This document shows, in pieces, positions 8,636 through 16,984 of a stretch of DNA of 64,000 bases. Made by a program: the position numbers and the translations under genes. Below the pieces are notes generated by a model. It saw nothing but the letters and a program-made list of their open reading frames with translations, was not told where the DNA came from and searched no databases. Source of the stretch: CAMLQK01 sp035478775 (lineage in GTDB: Bacteria; Patescibacteriota; Saccharimonadia; Saccharimonadales; UBA4665); the NCBI GenBank assembly GCA_035478775.1, contig DATIJG010000007.1:23570-87569 (forward strand). Reading direction: 5' to 3'. Each line of letters starts with the position of its first letter. Positions within the stretch are counted from its first letter, which is position 1.

Positions 8636-8644
8636 ATTATACCA
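8636..8644 (-). promoter_or_regulatory. Extended -10 promoter of the Crp/Fnr gene
   Basis: On the minus strand the sequence reads TGGTATAAT, an extended -10 element, ending 10 nt before the ATG at 8625, leaving a leader of only a few nucleotides. Confidence 0.6.
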
Positions 8645-8824
8645 TCGACCTCATTTTTGCTATCCTGCTTGATAAAGGCCATTTGGTCATACGCACAATC
8701 AGAGGAATCAATATCGGCCATCCGGCCAGTACAATAACCTGTAAACATATGTAGACTTTTTTACATTTTATATATGGCCTATATAGTGCACACTTGAGCG
8801 AGTAAGTGTAATAAAAGGAAAGAT

Positions 8825-9145
8825 ATGGCACAATATATTTTAGTCTATAAATCTAATGAGGCTTTTGACTGGAGCCAATTACCTAAAGAAGAAGTCACTA
8901 AAGTTATGGACGCTTGGGGCGCATGGCTCGGCATGATGGGGCCAGCAGTTAAGGGTGGTGACGCGTTTAAGTTCGGCGGCAAGAGTGTTACCGAAAACGG
9001 CGAAAAAGAGGCCGACAACTTACTTACCGGCTTTGCTATTATTGAAGCCAAGGATTTTGACGAGGCGCTCAGCTACGCCCATAAGGCACCGTCTGTCATT
9101 TCAGGGCAAGGCAGCATAGAAGTATACGAAGCGTTAATGCTGTAG
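8825..9145 (+). CDS. YCII/DGPF-related domain protein
   Basis: The 106-residue protein has the alpha/beta ferredoxin-like layout of the YCII family (MAQYILVYKSN at the start, WGAWLGMMG, LLTGFAIIEAKDFDEAL, IEVYEALML at the end). Family members are small dimeric proteins of unclear or various roles, some enzymatic with a His-Asp pair. It is transcribed from TATAGT at 8782-8787 and has a ribosome site (AAGGAA, 5 nt before the ATG), so it belongs to the leadered class. An ACACTT/AAGTGT inverted repeat lies between promoter and gene. Confidence 0.8.
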   Translation: MAQYILVYKSNEAFDWSQLPKEEVTKVMDAWGAWLGMMGPAVKGGDAFKFGGKSVTENGEKEADNLLTGFAIIEAKDFDEALSYAHKAPSVISGQGSIEVYEALML

Positions 9146-9190
9146 CGGGAGCAAGCCGTCAACCATCAAGTGTTCCGATAAAAAGGTTGA

Positions 9191-9748
9191 CTATGTAGTC
9201 CGCTTGCGATACGCCGACACACGCTCCCGCGTTGCACACCGAGGGGAGCAATAGCTGCGGCCGCCGCCTTTTCCCAAGTCAATAAATGGTCGGCCACAGC
9301 TTAGTGAGGCGCACAAACCACCAGGATTGCGCTGTTTTTCAGCTAGCAGGATGGCGAGTGCTAAGGCCGAAGATGATGCAAGCCACTCCGCCCAAGGCGC
9401 ATGATCACTGCTATCGACATGTATGTGCCAAAGTGAGCCGCCATGGTCACTTAAGCGTGGTGCGCCAGCGTATTCTTGGAGCAAGCCGTTCAATAAGCTA
9501 ACCGCTTTCTTGGTATCTGACGTCGAGAAGACGGCGAGCAGCCCTTGGGCGACCAGCCTGAGGTTTTTAAGGTCGGCATTCGTAACCTCGTTCTTTTCAC
9601 CGTATCCCTGTAGTGTTTTGTTGAGTTGGAGGACGAGCTTGGCATTATCCAGGTTGTCTTTATTTTGCAAAATAACAATAATATCTGCTGCTCGTTTCGC
9701 AGCATAGGTGGCCGAGCCAAGTGAAAGCGGGTTATTTGCCTTTTCCAT
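9191..9748 (-). CDS. CGNR zinc-finger protein (probable regulator)
   Basis: The 185-residue protein ends in a CGNR zinc finger: four cysteines in the pattern C-x4-C...C-x3-C (CASLSCGRPF, then YCSPRCATRERV), with the basic tail AYRKRTT. The N-terminal ~130 residues form the helical stress-response (ABATE-like) domain seen in this family, thought to sense a ligand. It is divergent from an MFS transporter with only 23 bp between the two start codons and overlapping -10 elements, so it is likely to control that transporter and itself. DNA binding is an inference from the family. Confidence 0.88.
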   Translation of the reverse strand: MEKANNPLSLGSATYAAKRAADIIVILQNKDNLDNAKLVLQLNKTLQGYGEKNEVTNADLKNLRLVAQGLLAVFSTSDTKKAVSLLNGLLQEYAGAPRLSDHGGSLWHIHVDSSDHAPWAEWLASSSALALAILLAEKQRNPGGLCASLSCGRPFIDLGKGGGRSYCSPRCATRERVSAYRKRTT

Positions 9749-9754
9749 ACTGAC

Positions 9755-9762
9755 AGTATACT
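9755..9762. promoter_or_regulatory. Palindromic shared -10 element for divergent genes
   Basis: AGTATACT is its own reverse complement. On the plus strand it gives TATACT 9 nt before the MFS start (9772), on the minus strand TATACT 6 nt before the CGNR start (9748). Polymerase cannot occupy both at once, so the two genes would compete. Confidence 0.65.
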
Positions 9763-9771
9763 ATATGTAAC

Positions 9772-10947
9772 ATGTTTACAAAAGAAAAGCGTTACACGCT
9801 AGTTCATTATCTCTTTGGGGCTTTGCCGGCACGTCTTGGCGACGAGATGTCCGGGCAAGCAATTTTACTAGTTGGTCTAGCCTTGACTGGCTCGGCAGCA
9901 CTCGGTTCAAAAGTGCTGGCGGCACTGACTTTCTCGGCAGCACTTGGCGGCCCACTTCTAGGAACCATCTTAGATCGTTCACATCATCCAGGCAAAGTGC
10001 TGGCGAGCGCACTCGGGCTATACGCAGCTGGTATCGCTTCGATTTCATTACTGATCGGTCATGTGCCTATATTAGTAGTAGCAACTGTAGCCCTGGCGTC
10101 GGGTTTTTTAATGCCCGCTATTTCTGGCGGCTGGTCATCGCGCCTTAAGTCGTTTACTACCGAGGAACAAATGACTACAGCAAGTGCGATCGATGCAACC
10201 ACATTTAACATTGCCGGTTTAGCCGGACCCGCAGCTGCCGGACTAATCGCCGCCACTTTTGGGGTGCATTGGGCAGTAATAGCGCTGGCTATTCTGCTGG
10301 TTGCCGCATTGCCGATGGCCTGGTCTTTACCACCAAAAGCGATCACGGCTCCAACACAGACAAGCACGTTCATAGAAGATGTGCTGGCAGGATTCAAGGT
10401 AATTGTCCAAAACAAAAAGCTGTTTAGAGTTACACTCGTATCAGTTGTTTCGTATATGGGAATCGGAATGTTATGGGTAATTTACCCTTTGGTCGGGCAA
10501 AAATTGTTGGGTAACCCGGGCTTCGGTGGCATATTGGCTTCAGTTGTTTCTGCCGGGGCATTGGGCGCAACTGCTGCATACGCAAAATGGCCTACTAGGT
10601 ATAGCCCAGATGTTATTGCTCTCTTGACCACATTTATTTTAGCCGTTGCTACGTTCATTTTAGCCTTGGCGAACAACACACTTTTTGCCCTAAGCGCTAT
10701 GCTATTTATTGGATTAGCCGACGGGCCGCAGCTTGCCGCTATTTTTGCGGTGCGCCATCGGGAAGCGCCGGAACACTCGCGTAGCCAGGTTTTTACGACG
10801 GGTGCGAGCCTGAAGATTACAGCAGCAGCTATTGGTGCAGCTTTAGCGGGTCAACTTAGTGGGTTATCTTTACAGCTTACAATACTGGCGGCTTGTTTCG
10901 TGCAGGTTATAGCAGCGTTGTTTTTTATACTAATGCGGAGAGTGTAA
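9772..10947 (+). CDS. MFS transporter
   Basis: A 391-residue membrane protein with about 12 hydrophobic helices and a central cytoplasmic loop (around residues 185-215, PPKAITAPTQTSTFIEDVLA). The A-motif-like loop between helices 2 and 3 (GTILDRSHHPGKVLASALG) fits the major facilitator superfamily. Substrate cannot be told; drug or small-metabolite efflux is the usual role when such a gene is paired with a divergent regulator, here the CGNR protein. The SDR gene downstream has its own promoter. Confidence 0.88.
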   Translation: MFTKEKRYTLVHYLFGALPARLGDEMSGQAILLVGLALTGSAALGSKVLAALTFSAALGGPLLGTILDRSHHPGKVLASALGLYAAGIASISLLIGHVPILVVATVALASGFLMPAISGGWSSRLKSFTTEEQMTTASAIDATTFNIAGLAGPAAAGLIAATFGVHWAVIALAILLVAALPMAWSLPPKAITAPTQTSTFIEDVLAGFKVIVQNKKLFRVTLVSVVSYMGIGMLWVIYPLVGQKLLGNPGFGGILASVVSAGALGATAAYAKWPTRYSPDVIALLTTFILAVATFILALANNTLFALSAMLFIGLADGPQLAAIFAVRHREAPEHSRSQVFTTGASLKITAAAIGAALAGQLSGLSLQLTILAACFVQVIAALFFILMRRV

Positions 10948-11003
10948 CTCTATTACCGCAAAGGGAATTGGTTTCTTTTCCAGCGAAGAGAGATATTGCC
11001 CTG

Positions 11004-11009
11004 TATAAT
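11004..11009 (+). promoter_or_regulatory. -10 box of the SDR/Nif3-like/SDR operon (leaderless)
   Basis: TGTATAAT ends 6 nt before the ATG at 11016, supporting that start over an upstream in-frame one. Confidence 0.65.
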
Positions 11010-11015
11010 CGAAAT

Positions 11016-11690
11016 ATGAGTAAAACAATTATTATTACCGGCGGCAGTGACGGCCTCGGCAAAGCCTTAGTCGAAAAATTGGCGCCCAGCAACGAAGTCA
11101 TTATCCTCGCCCGCAACGAAGCGACTATGCGTGCAATTGCTAAAGAGACAGGCTGTAGGTACTACGTTTGCGACGTACGCGACGCAAAGCAAGTAACAAG
11201 TACGTTCGGTAAAATATCTGAGGAACATGGCAAAATCGACGTGCTTATTAACAGTGCGGGCGTCATTGTTAATGCCGAGCTGGTAGACATTCCAGACGAA
11301 ACCATTGAAAACGTTATCACCACTAATACACTCGGCACGATCTATGCGGCAAAGGCCGCGCTCATTCGCATGAAGCAGCAAAAACAGGGCCTGATCGTCA
11401 ATGTCGTATCCACCGCTGGCATTACCGCCAAAGCTACCCGCTCAATTTATAACGCTTCAAAGTGGGCGATCACCGGCTTTACTAAAGCACTACAAGAAGA
11501 GGCGGCAGAATATAATGTGCGCGTCACCGGCTTTTACCCTGGCACCATCCGCACTAACTTGTTCGCCAAAGCTGGCCTGCCGCTTAGCGGTAAAGCACTC
11601 ACCACTGAGCAAGCGGTTAAAGCTATTGAGTTCGTACTTTCTTGCGACGACAACATGCTGGTGCCAGAAATAGGAATCAAGCCCTTATGA
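11016..11690 (+). CDS. Short-chain dehydrogenase/reductase
   Basis: The 224-residue protein has the SDR nucleotide site TGGSDGLGKA near the N-terminus, NSAG (VLINSAGVIV) and the catalytic Ser/Tyr-x3-Lys set (VVSTAGITA, then YNASKWAITGF). It would be an NAD(P)-dependent oxidoreductase of unknown substrate. The stop overlaps the next start (ATGA), and that gene overlaps a second SDR in the same way, giving a tightly coupled three-gene operon. Confidence 0.93.
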   Translation: MSKTIIITGGSDGLGKALVEKLAPSNEVIILARNEATMRAIAKETGCRYYVCDVRDAKQVTSTFGKISEEHGKIDVLINSAGVIVNAELVDIPDETIENVITTNTLGTIYAAKAALIRMKQQKQGLIVNVVSTAGITAKATRSIYNASKWAITGFTKALQEEAAEYNVRVTGFYPGTIRTNLFAKAGLPLSGKALTTEQAVKAIEFVLSCDDNMLVPEIGIKPL

Positions 11691-12019
11691 ACTTTCGCCG
11701 TGTCAAAATCACTACTACCGTGCCGCCACAAAATGCCGATGCTATTCGCGAAGCGCTTGGCAAAGCCGGTGCGGGCACCATTGGCAATTACAGCTTTTGC
11801 AGCTTCTCGAGTTTAGGCAAGGGGCGGTTCAAACCAAACGATCAGGCAAACCCACACATTGGCCAAGCAAATAAGCTGGAAACAATCGAAGAAGAACAAA
11901 TTGAAGTCACCTGCGACCGCACCGTTGCCAAGCAGGCCATTGCTGCACTGAAGGCCGCTCACCCATACGAAGAAGTGATTGTTGAAATAACGCCATTACT
12001 AACAGAGGAGGAATTATGA
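11687..12019 (+). CDS. Nif3/YqfO C-terminal-domain-like (CutA-like fold) protein
   Basis: This 110-residue protein consists only of the CutA-like insert domain known from the middle of NIF3/YqfO proteins: GAGTIGNYSFCSFSS, GRFKP...NPHIG, IEEEQIEVTC and AAHPYEEVIVEITPL. The metal-binding NIF3 halves are absent. Stand-alone copies of this domain are found in many bacteria, with unknown function. It is translated between two SDR enzymes with ATGA overlaps at both ends, which suggests a shared pathway or complex. Confidence 0.85.
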   Translation: MNFRRVKITTTVPPQNADAIREALGKAGAGTIGNYSFCSFSSLGKGRFKPNDQANPHIGQANKLETIEEEQIEVTCDRTVAKQAIAALKAAHPYEEVIVEITPLLTEEEL

Positions 12020-12732
12020 AAGCATTTATTACTGGCGCAAACAGTCTCGTCAACAAGGCTCTGCTCGATAGGTTGGTCGCGATGGGGTATGACGTCACCG
12101 CACATTACCACACAGAAAATGGCCTCACTAAAGAGCTTAAAGCCAAATATCCAAAAGTTCGCTTCCTTCAGGCTGACTTATCGAGCAAAGATGAGTTTTT
12201 AAAACTCATGGAACAATCTATGGATGCTACATACGATGTTATCGTAAACGCGGCAGTGTATTACGCCGAAGCCAACAATGGGAAAGCTCAACAAGATTGG
12301 GATGCCTGGGCCAAAACCTTTGCAGTCAACACCACGGCGGCAGGAGTTGTCATGGCTCATGCCGACATCGCCATGAACAAAGGCGGCGTTATCGTCAACA
12401 TCAGTTCAACTTACGGGCAAAAATACATGGGCGACACGCAATTTACGATGTACAGCGCAAGCAAGGCCGCGCTCGATTCGCTTACCATGAGTTTCGCAAA
12501 AAAATGGGCGCCGGATATTCGAGTTCTCGGCATCGCTCCTGGCTGGGTACATAGTGCCTGGAATAAAGATATGACCCAAAAGGAAATCAATGGTATGATC
12601 GGCCCGCAACTGACACACAAGTTTGTAGAGCCCGAAGAGATTGCCGACCTCATGGAAGTAGCAGTTAAGAACGGCAGCATTAACGCTACCACGCTTGTGA
12701 TTGATGGCGGTTTGGGCGCGCCGATTATATAG
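12016..12732 (+). CDS. Short-chain dehydrogenase/reductase
   Basis: A 238-residue SDR with the N-terminal TGANSLVNKAL (a looser version of TGxxxGxG), NAAVYYA, ISSTYGQ and the active-site YSASKAALDSL. The C-terminus VIDGGLGAPII is typical of the classical SDR/FabG group. A strong ribosome site (AGGAGG) lies 7 nt before the ATG even though it also overlaps the upstream stop. The glycine-rich loop departs from consensus, so cofactor choice is uncertain. Confidence 0.92.
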   Translation: MKAFITGANSLVNKALLDRLVAMGYDVTAHYHTENGLTKELKAKYPKVRFLQADLSSKDEFLKLMEQSMDATYDVIVNAAVYYAEANNGKAQQDWDAWAKTFAVNTTAAGVVMAHADIAMNKGGVIVNISSTYGQKYMGDTQFTMYSASKAALDSLTMSFAKKWAPDIRVLGIAPGWVHSAWNKDMTQKEINGMIGPQLTHKFVEPEEIADLMEVAVKNGSINATTLVIDGGLGAPII

Positions 12733-12799
12733 AGCGGCATCTTCTCGTTTGGATAGATATACCATAATCTGTACAAATGTAGTACAGTATGTGTTGATA

Positions 12800-13453
12800 A
12801 TGAAAAACTACGACTTTTTCCCTGTTGACAGTAATCCTGCGCACCAACAAATCCATGAAGAAATCTACGATAACAATAGAATTGCCCACGGGTCGCCTAA
12901 AACAGGGCTAGTCGTACTGCGGCCGAATGTTTCAAAACTTCTAAGTGTGCATACGCCTACTGGCAAGCGCCGCGTTAACGGAGACGTTGTATGGGGCACG
13001 AAAGTTCCGGACCTCGCTACTTTTTACGCCACTGTCCATGCAGTAACACGTGAATTCTGGCTACCTGGGGATGCGACTGACGCGCCCGGGCGTCGACTGT
13101 TTCGGGCGAGCGGTGCGCAGCCGATATTTGATGAAGAGTTAAATGTTATAGGCTGCAAGTATTTTGCTAGCGATGCCACAAAGGAATTGCTCCAACAGCG
13201 CATCGACCAAGGTGTAGAGAGCGAGGTCTACTTTGGCGCACAAGAAGACTTCAAGCACATGCCTCATTCTGCGGAATGGATGGCACATCACGATGTACGT
13301 GTACTCGGGGCAAGGGCAGTCACCGCGCTCGATCTTCCGTTTGACGTGTTCGACCTTCCTAGTCCTGATAGTAATGAGCAGATTCATGGGTTCTACGAAT
13401 CTGCCGGAATTCCCCCGGAAACACGATCTTTGTCGGATACGGATTTAGCATAG
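12800..13453 (+). CDS. Conserved-looking protein of unknown function
   Basis: I do not recognise this 217-residue soluble protein. It starts MKNYDFFPVDSNPAHQQ and contains a charged middle region, VPDLATFYATVHAVTREFW, and an acidic C-terminus. No signal peptide or membrane helix is visible. The ATG at 12800 is chosen over an upstream in-frame start because the upstream part overlaps the SDR end and the promoter-like TACAGT at 12783. It is convergent with the HAD phosphatase gene. Confidence 0.65.
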   Translation: MKNYDFFPVDSNPAHQQIHEEIYDNNRIAHGSPKTGLVVLRPNVSKLLSVHTPTGKRRVNGDVVWGTKVPDLATFYATVHAVTREFWLPGDATDAPGRRLFRASGAQPIFDEELNVIGCKYFASDATKELLQQRIDQGVESEVYFGAQEDFKHMPHSAEWMAHHDVRVLGARAVTALDLPFDVFDLPSPDSNEQIHGFYESAGIPPETRSLSDTDLA

Positions 13454-13496
13454 TGAAGCGAAAGCAGGAACGGCCCCGCTTCTAAGATTCTCTACT

Positions 13497-14150
13497 TTAA
13501 ATAGACCGCACTATATCGGTCGTCACGTCAAGTAACGAGCCTACAACTAGGTCGGCAATTCCATATCGCTTGTCGGTGCGGAACTCCGGCTCAGGGATGG
13601 CGATACAACGCATCTTTGCGGCTTTGGCCGACACCATGCCATTCACCGAATCCTCGAATGCCAAGCACTCGTGCGGCCTAACACCTAGTTTTTGGGCTGC
13701 AGCGATATATACCGCAGGGTGCGGCTTGCCATACGGTTCAAATTCGGCCGAGTGGATGACTTTCATTTTAGAGCTGATGCCCAGTTTTTCTATCACGGCA
13801 TCAATAATTAGCGCAGAGGAAGATGAGGCAATCGCCATAGGGAGACCAAGCTGTTCACATATCGCAATAGCTTCATGAACGCCAGCTTTAGGCGCACCCG
13901 TTTCCTTAAGAAGCTCCAAAAAAGCATCTTCTATTTGCCTGCATACCTCTTCCGATGACGGTGACTCCCACGGGTATTGGTGCCGCCAATAGTCTACAAC
14001 CTCGTCAGTTCGGAAACCCATAGTCCGGCTGGTCATCTCAGGAGTAAGGGGCACACCTACCTTGTTAAAGACTCGTGCTTCTGCCTCTCTCCATAACGGT
14101 TCGCTGTCAATAAGAAGGCCATCCATGTCGAAAATCACTGCTTGTATCAT
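13497..14150 (-). CDS. HAD-superfamily phosphatase (beta-phosphoglucomutase-like)
   Basis: With the ATG at 14150 the protein is 217 residues. It shows motif I FDMDGLLIDSE (nucleophile and general acid Asp), motif II ASSSS, the motif III lysine in PYGKPHPAVY and motif IV AFEDSVNGM. The cap domain inserted after motif I is of the small helical type. This pattern matches phosphatases of the sugar-phosphate/2-deoxyglucose-6-phosphate or beta-phosphoglucomutase group. A TATACT -10 box 6 nt before this ATG supports it over the longer reading frame that starts at 14234. Confidence 0.9.
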   Translation of the reverse strand: MIQAVIFDMDGLLIDSEPLWREAEARVFNKVGVPLTPEMTSRTMGFRTDEVVDYWRHQYPWESPSSEEVCRQIEDAFLELLKETGAPKAGVHEAIAICEQLGLPMAIASSSSALIIDAVIEKLGISSKMKVIHSAEFEPYGKPHPAVYIAAAQKLGVRPHECLAFEDSVNGMVSAKAAKMRCIAIPEPEFRTDKRYGIADLVVGSLLDVTTDIVRSI

Positions 14151-14156
14151 GCACGT

Positions 14157-14162
14157 AGTATA
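14157..14162 (-). promoter_or_regulatory. -10 box of the HAD phosphatase gene (leaderless)
   Basis: TATACT on the minus strand ends 6 nt before the ATG at 14150 and fixes the start. Confidence 0.65.
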
Positions 14163-14345
14163 ACAGATGAGAGATGGCAATCTGCTTGGGCACAAGAAGG
14201 ATGAATAGTTCGAACCCCATTTGTCGGGTGACATTTACAGTGCTCAGGTTATGAGAGCCGGCACCTACCAAATTTAGCAAAAGGGGTGTTATTGCCATAG
14301 ACTTTGACTATAATAAGTCATCGTAATTCAGATGGAGAAAATTAA

Positions 14346-15143
14346 ATGACCGACCCTAACCTTAATGTAGCCCGCGAGCAAGGCATGCAATTTTATCGGG
14401 ACCCAGAGGTTGTGGCTGCGTATAGCGCAAGGAACGGATATCCGCCAGAGGCAATTAGGTTTATTCTTGACACTACAATCCTTGGTCTTCCCGATGAACA
14501 TACACCACGAATACTAGATGCAGGCTGCGGTACCGGCCTGCTAACGGCAGGCTTACAATCTGACGAATCGTTCACGGGGCAGATTATCGCACTTGACGCC
14601 TCAGAAGCGATGATATCCGCAATGCGCAAGACTGTTCCCGGTGGCGGTGCACCAATCATAGGCAATATGGACACCATGCCATTTAAAGAAAAGACTTTTG
14701 ATACGGTTGCTTTTAGCACATCTCTGCATTGGGGCGACCCCGAGTGTGTCCCAGGTGAACTACGTCGAATTCTGCGGCCAGGGGGTCTTGCTATGGATGT
14801 ATTTAATATAACGCGTCAAGGCTCGGAATTTTCAAGCATACTTGGCACGTTGCCTAATCAGGCAGGGAAGATCAACCGGATGTGTGGCGGTGCCAACAGC
14901 TTAGATCTCGGGGAGCATTTTACATTTATAGAATCCCGTCAATTTCAGAACGATGCCTCACTAACGCCCGATAATTTCTTTAAACTACTCGAAAGCATTG
15001 AAATATTAAGAACTCCGTCTGCTACTTTAGCCAACGCGTGGGAGTCGTTGAAGATATACGCACGCAAACATGAGGTCGACGGCCGTATAACTGTGCCATT
15101 TGATACGTTTGTACGAATTGCGAAGCTTGCGATAAGTGCGTAG
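14346..15143 (+). CDS. Class I SAM-dependent methyltransferase
   Basis: A 265-residue protein with motif I ILDAGCGTGLLTAGL, the acidic end of strand 2 (IIALDASEAMI), and FDTVAFSTSLHWGD as the strand-4 region, typical of Methyltransf_11/UbiE-like enzymes. Substrate is not evident. It has a ribosome site GGAG 8 nt before the ATG and TATAAT at 14309-14314, so it is a leadered gene. No operon partner. Confidence 0.9.
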   Translation: MTDPNLNVAREQGMQFYRDPEVVAAYSARNGYPPEAIRFILDTTILGLPDEHTPRILDAGCGTGLLTAGLQSDESFTGQIIALDASEAMISAMRKTVPGGGAPIIGNMDTMPFKEKTFDTVAFSTSLHWGDPECVPGELRRILRPGGLAMDVFNITRQGSEFSSILGTLPNQAGKINRMCGGANSLDLGEHFTFIESRQFQNDASLTPDNFFKLLESIEILRTPSATLANAWESLKIYARKHEVDGRITVPFDTFVRIAKLAISA

Positions 15144-15234
15144 TGCGGGAAGTAATCCCAGCAATTTTGCATCGCTATAGAAAGCCGCCTTTAGCACTCC
15201 TGCCTACGCCGTTGGTGGGTCTAGCATGCCGAGA

Positions 15235-15585
15235 TCATCGAACTCGCCCCCCCTGAGAAGCACCTATAAACGCGAGAATTTCTTCTTTGGTATATCCTAA
15301 TATGTCTGCCTCACCACCATGTCGTAGGAAAAAGGCCGAATCACCTTCCTGCTCACTATAAACCTGGGCAATCTGTAGGCCGCCCTCTTCACCCATCCAG
15401 ACAAGCGCGTCCATGTCAGTCACCGCTTCAATTCTTGCAATCATTTCTGCCGCTAGTCGCCGCTTCTCGGCATATATATCCTCAGAGTCTTCGAAAGCCG
15501 CTTCTTCAAATCCTACCATATTTTCACATAGTAGCACATACCAGTGAGCTTCTCTACCTATGTAAAGCTTAGACTGGGAGTGCAC
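15235..15585 (-). CDS. Small acidic protein of unknown function
   Basis: A 116-residue acidic protein starting from GTG at 15585, the only usable start before an upstream in-frame stop. It contains EMIARIEAVTDMDALVWMG and ADILGYTKEEILAFIG. No domain recognised. It follows a membrane protein gene by 30 bp and may share its transcript. Confidence 0.55.
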   Translation of the reverse strand: MHSQSKLYIGREAHWYVLLCENMVGFEEAAFEDSEDIYAEKRRLAAEMIARIEAVTDMDALVWMGEEGGLQIAQVYSEQEGDSAFFLRHGGEADILGYTKEEILAFIGASQGGRVR

Positions 15586-15615
15586 GTCCAGATGGCCACG
15601 CCTAAGGCTAACTGT

Positions 15616-16158
15616 TTACTTTAACGCAAGCGCGGCAACGAGTATAGAAAAGTGAGGTAAGTAAATGAGAGGTAACTCATAAAATAAGTATCGTTTTCGG
15701 TTTGCAATGCAAAGAATCCCCAGTGCACTTATCACTATGGCGAGCACTAGCTCGGTGAGTGAATAAAGGCCATACAGGTCCCATGCAAACATGTAAGCAA
15801 GAGTAATCATGCCCGCACCCATAGTTCCGGCAATAATATCATGCGCGGTTATTTTGCCACGTTTGGCTGGGAAATATCCTATCAGTAGCTCGGGTATTAT
15901 CGTAAATGAACCTATGACGCCCGCTAGAAGTGATGATGCTATACGTGGGACTATAAACAGATACAGAGTGACGGCGAAAAGCGGTCCGCAAACCCAAAGA
16001 ATGGTACGATAGTAGCGTAATGTCTCCGCTTTCTCCGCTGCGAGTTCACTGAGTGTGCGTGGCAGATGTGGCAGATGCTCCTTGTACGCTAGGTACGTCC
16101 AGGCAACGACAGAAATAAACGTCCCGATAAAGGCAGGATAAAAGACTAGTGGGGGCAT
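15616..16158 (-). CDS. Multi-pass membrane protein of unknown function
   Basis: The 180-residue protein has five or so hydrophobic helices separated by short loops and a basic loop (LAAEKAETLRYYR). I do not recognise a family. A TATAAT box (minus strand of 16166-16171) ends 7 nt before the ATG, so this is another leaderless gene. The small acidic protein downstream is probably co-transcribed. Confidence 0.7.
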   Translation of the reverse strand: MPPLVFYPAFIGTFISVVAWTYLAYKEHLPHLPRTLSELAAEKAETLRYYRTILWVCGPLFAVTLYLFIVPRIASSLLAGVIGSFTIIPELLIGYFPAKRGKITAHDIIAGTMGAGMITLAYMFAWDLYGLYSLTELVLAIVISALGILCIANRKRYLFYELPLIYLPHFSILVAALALK

Positions 16159-16165
16159 TCCCCTT

Positions 16166-16171
16166 ATTATA
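16166..16171 (-). promoter_or_regulatory. -10 box of membrane protein gene (leaderless)
   Basis: TATAAT on the minus strand, 7 nt before the ATG at 16158. Confidence 0.65.
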
Positions 16172-16332
16172 GCAAATACCTGGGTAGGTTTGTAATATCA
16201 GAGGTACAGGGCAGTACGGTCGCGTCAACTGGCTTTCCCAGCGCAAAAATCAAAAACCTATCTGTACTCGATCATGCAATAGGCGATGAAAAGTATTTTC
16301 CTTTTGTTTGTGTAAGTGCGTCAAAGGCCATT

Positions 16333-16704
16333 TCATAATTGATCACCCCTATTCCTTTTAAATCCATGGCGCGCTTTCCAACCTAGCCATCCAAGCAGCA
16401 CACCGCCTAAGAGCCCGAATGAAGACGCAACGCATGCTGCTAAGATTAATTTCAGGAGCTGTGCTAAGTTGTTAATATTTGCGTCGTTAAATAATAGAAA
16501 TGAGAACGAAACAACAAAAGAAAAGGTTGCAGAAAATTTGATCGATTGACGTTTCGATACCGCCAAAAAAGATGCCCCGAAAGCCAGGATGCTCCATGGT
16601 AATACATTCATGGCCGAACCATTGAATAGAAGTAACTTGCCGCTGATAAAGCCCATCGCAACAGCACAGAATACGAGCAGAATAAGTGTTTGTCGTGGAG
16701 TCAT
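16333..16704 (-). CDS. Small multi-pass membrane protein
   Basis: A 123-residue protein with four hydrophobic helices and a basic C-terminus (LGWKARHGFKRNRGDQL), so the tail is likely cytoplasmic. Function unknown. Its promoter region holds a perfect 8-bp inverted repeat just upstream of the ATG, which may be an operator. Confidence 0.65.
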   Translation of the reverse strand: MTPRQTLILLVFCAVAMGFISGKLLLFNGSAMNVLPWSILAFGASFLAVSKRQSIKFSATFSFVVSFSFLLFNDANINNLAQLLKLILAACVASSFGLLGGVLLGWLGWKARHGFKRNRGDQL

Positions 16705-16713
16705 GCTTCCATG

Positions 16714-16734
16714 ATATATCTAGATAAGATATAT
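16714..16734. promoter_or_regulatory. Inverted repeat (candidate operator) before small membrane protein gene
   Basis: ATATATCT-agata-AGATATAT: perfect 8-bp arms with a 5-bp spacer, beginning 9 bp upstream of the start codon at 16704 and overlapping the likely -10 (TATCAT, 6 nt from the ATG). A regulator bound here would block transcription. Confidence 0.5.
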
Positions 16735-16984
16735 GTCAAAGTTAGGTATATAAGAACAGGACGTCGAAGCAATGAAATCGCGAAATCACTGCATAAGATG
16801 ACCATATGACGACATTCTAGATCTGTATGCTTGGGTGTGGTGACCTTCCTGCGTACATGAGTCTGGTGAAGGGCACACCTTACTAGCCGATTTTATTCTT
16901 CTTTACCGGAAATTAGAGAAACTAGATTTTAAGCTTAGCAGAGAAAATTTATTGTCACAAACCTTGGGTCTGTTGATGATGGTG
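16735..16984. other. Intergenic stretch without a recognisable gene
   Basis: No convincing reading frame or RNA gene is visible. It separates the 3' end of the five-gene surface operon (stop at 16985) from the promoter of the small membrane protein. Confidence 0.4.
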
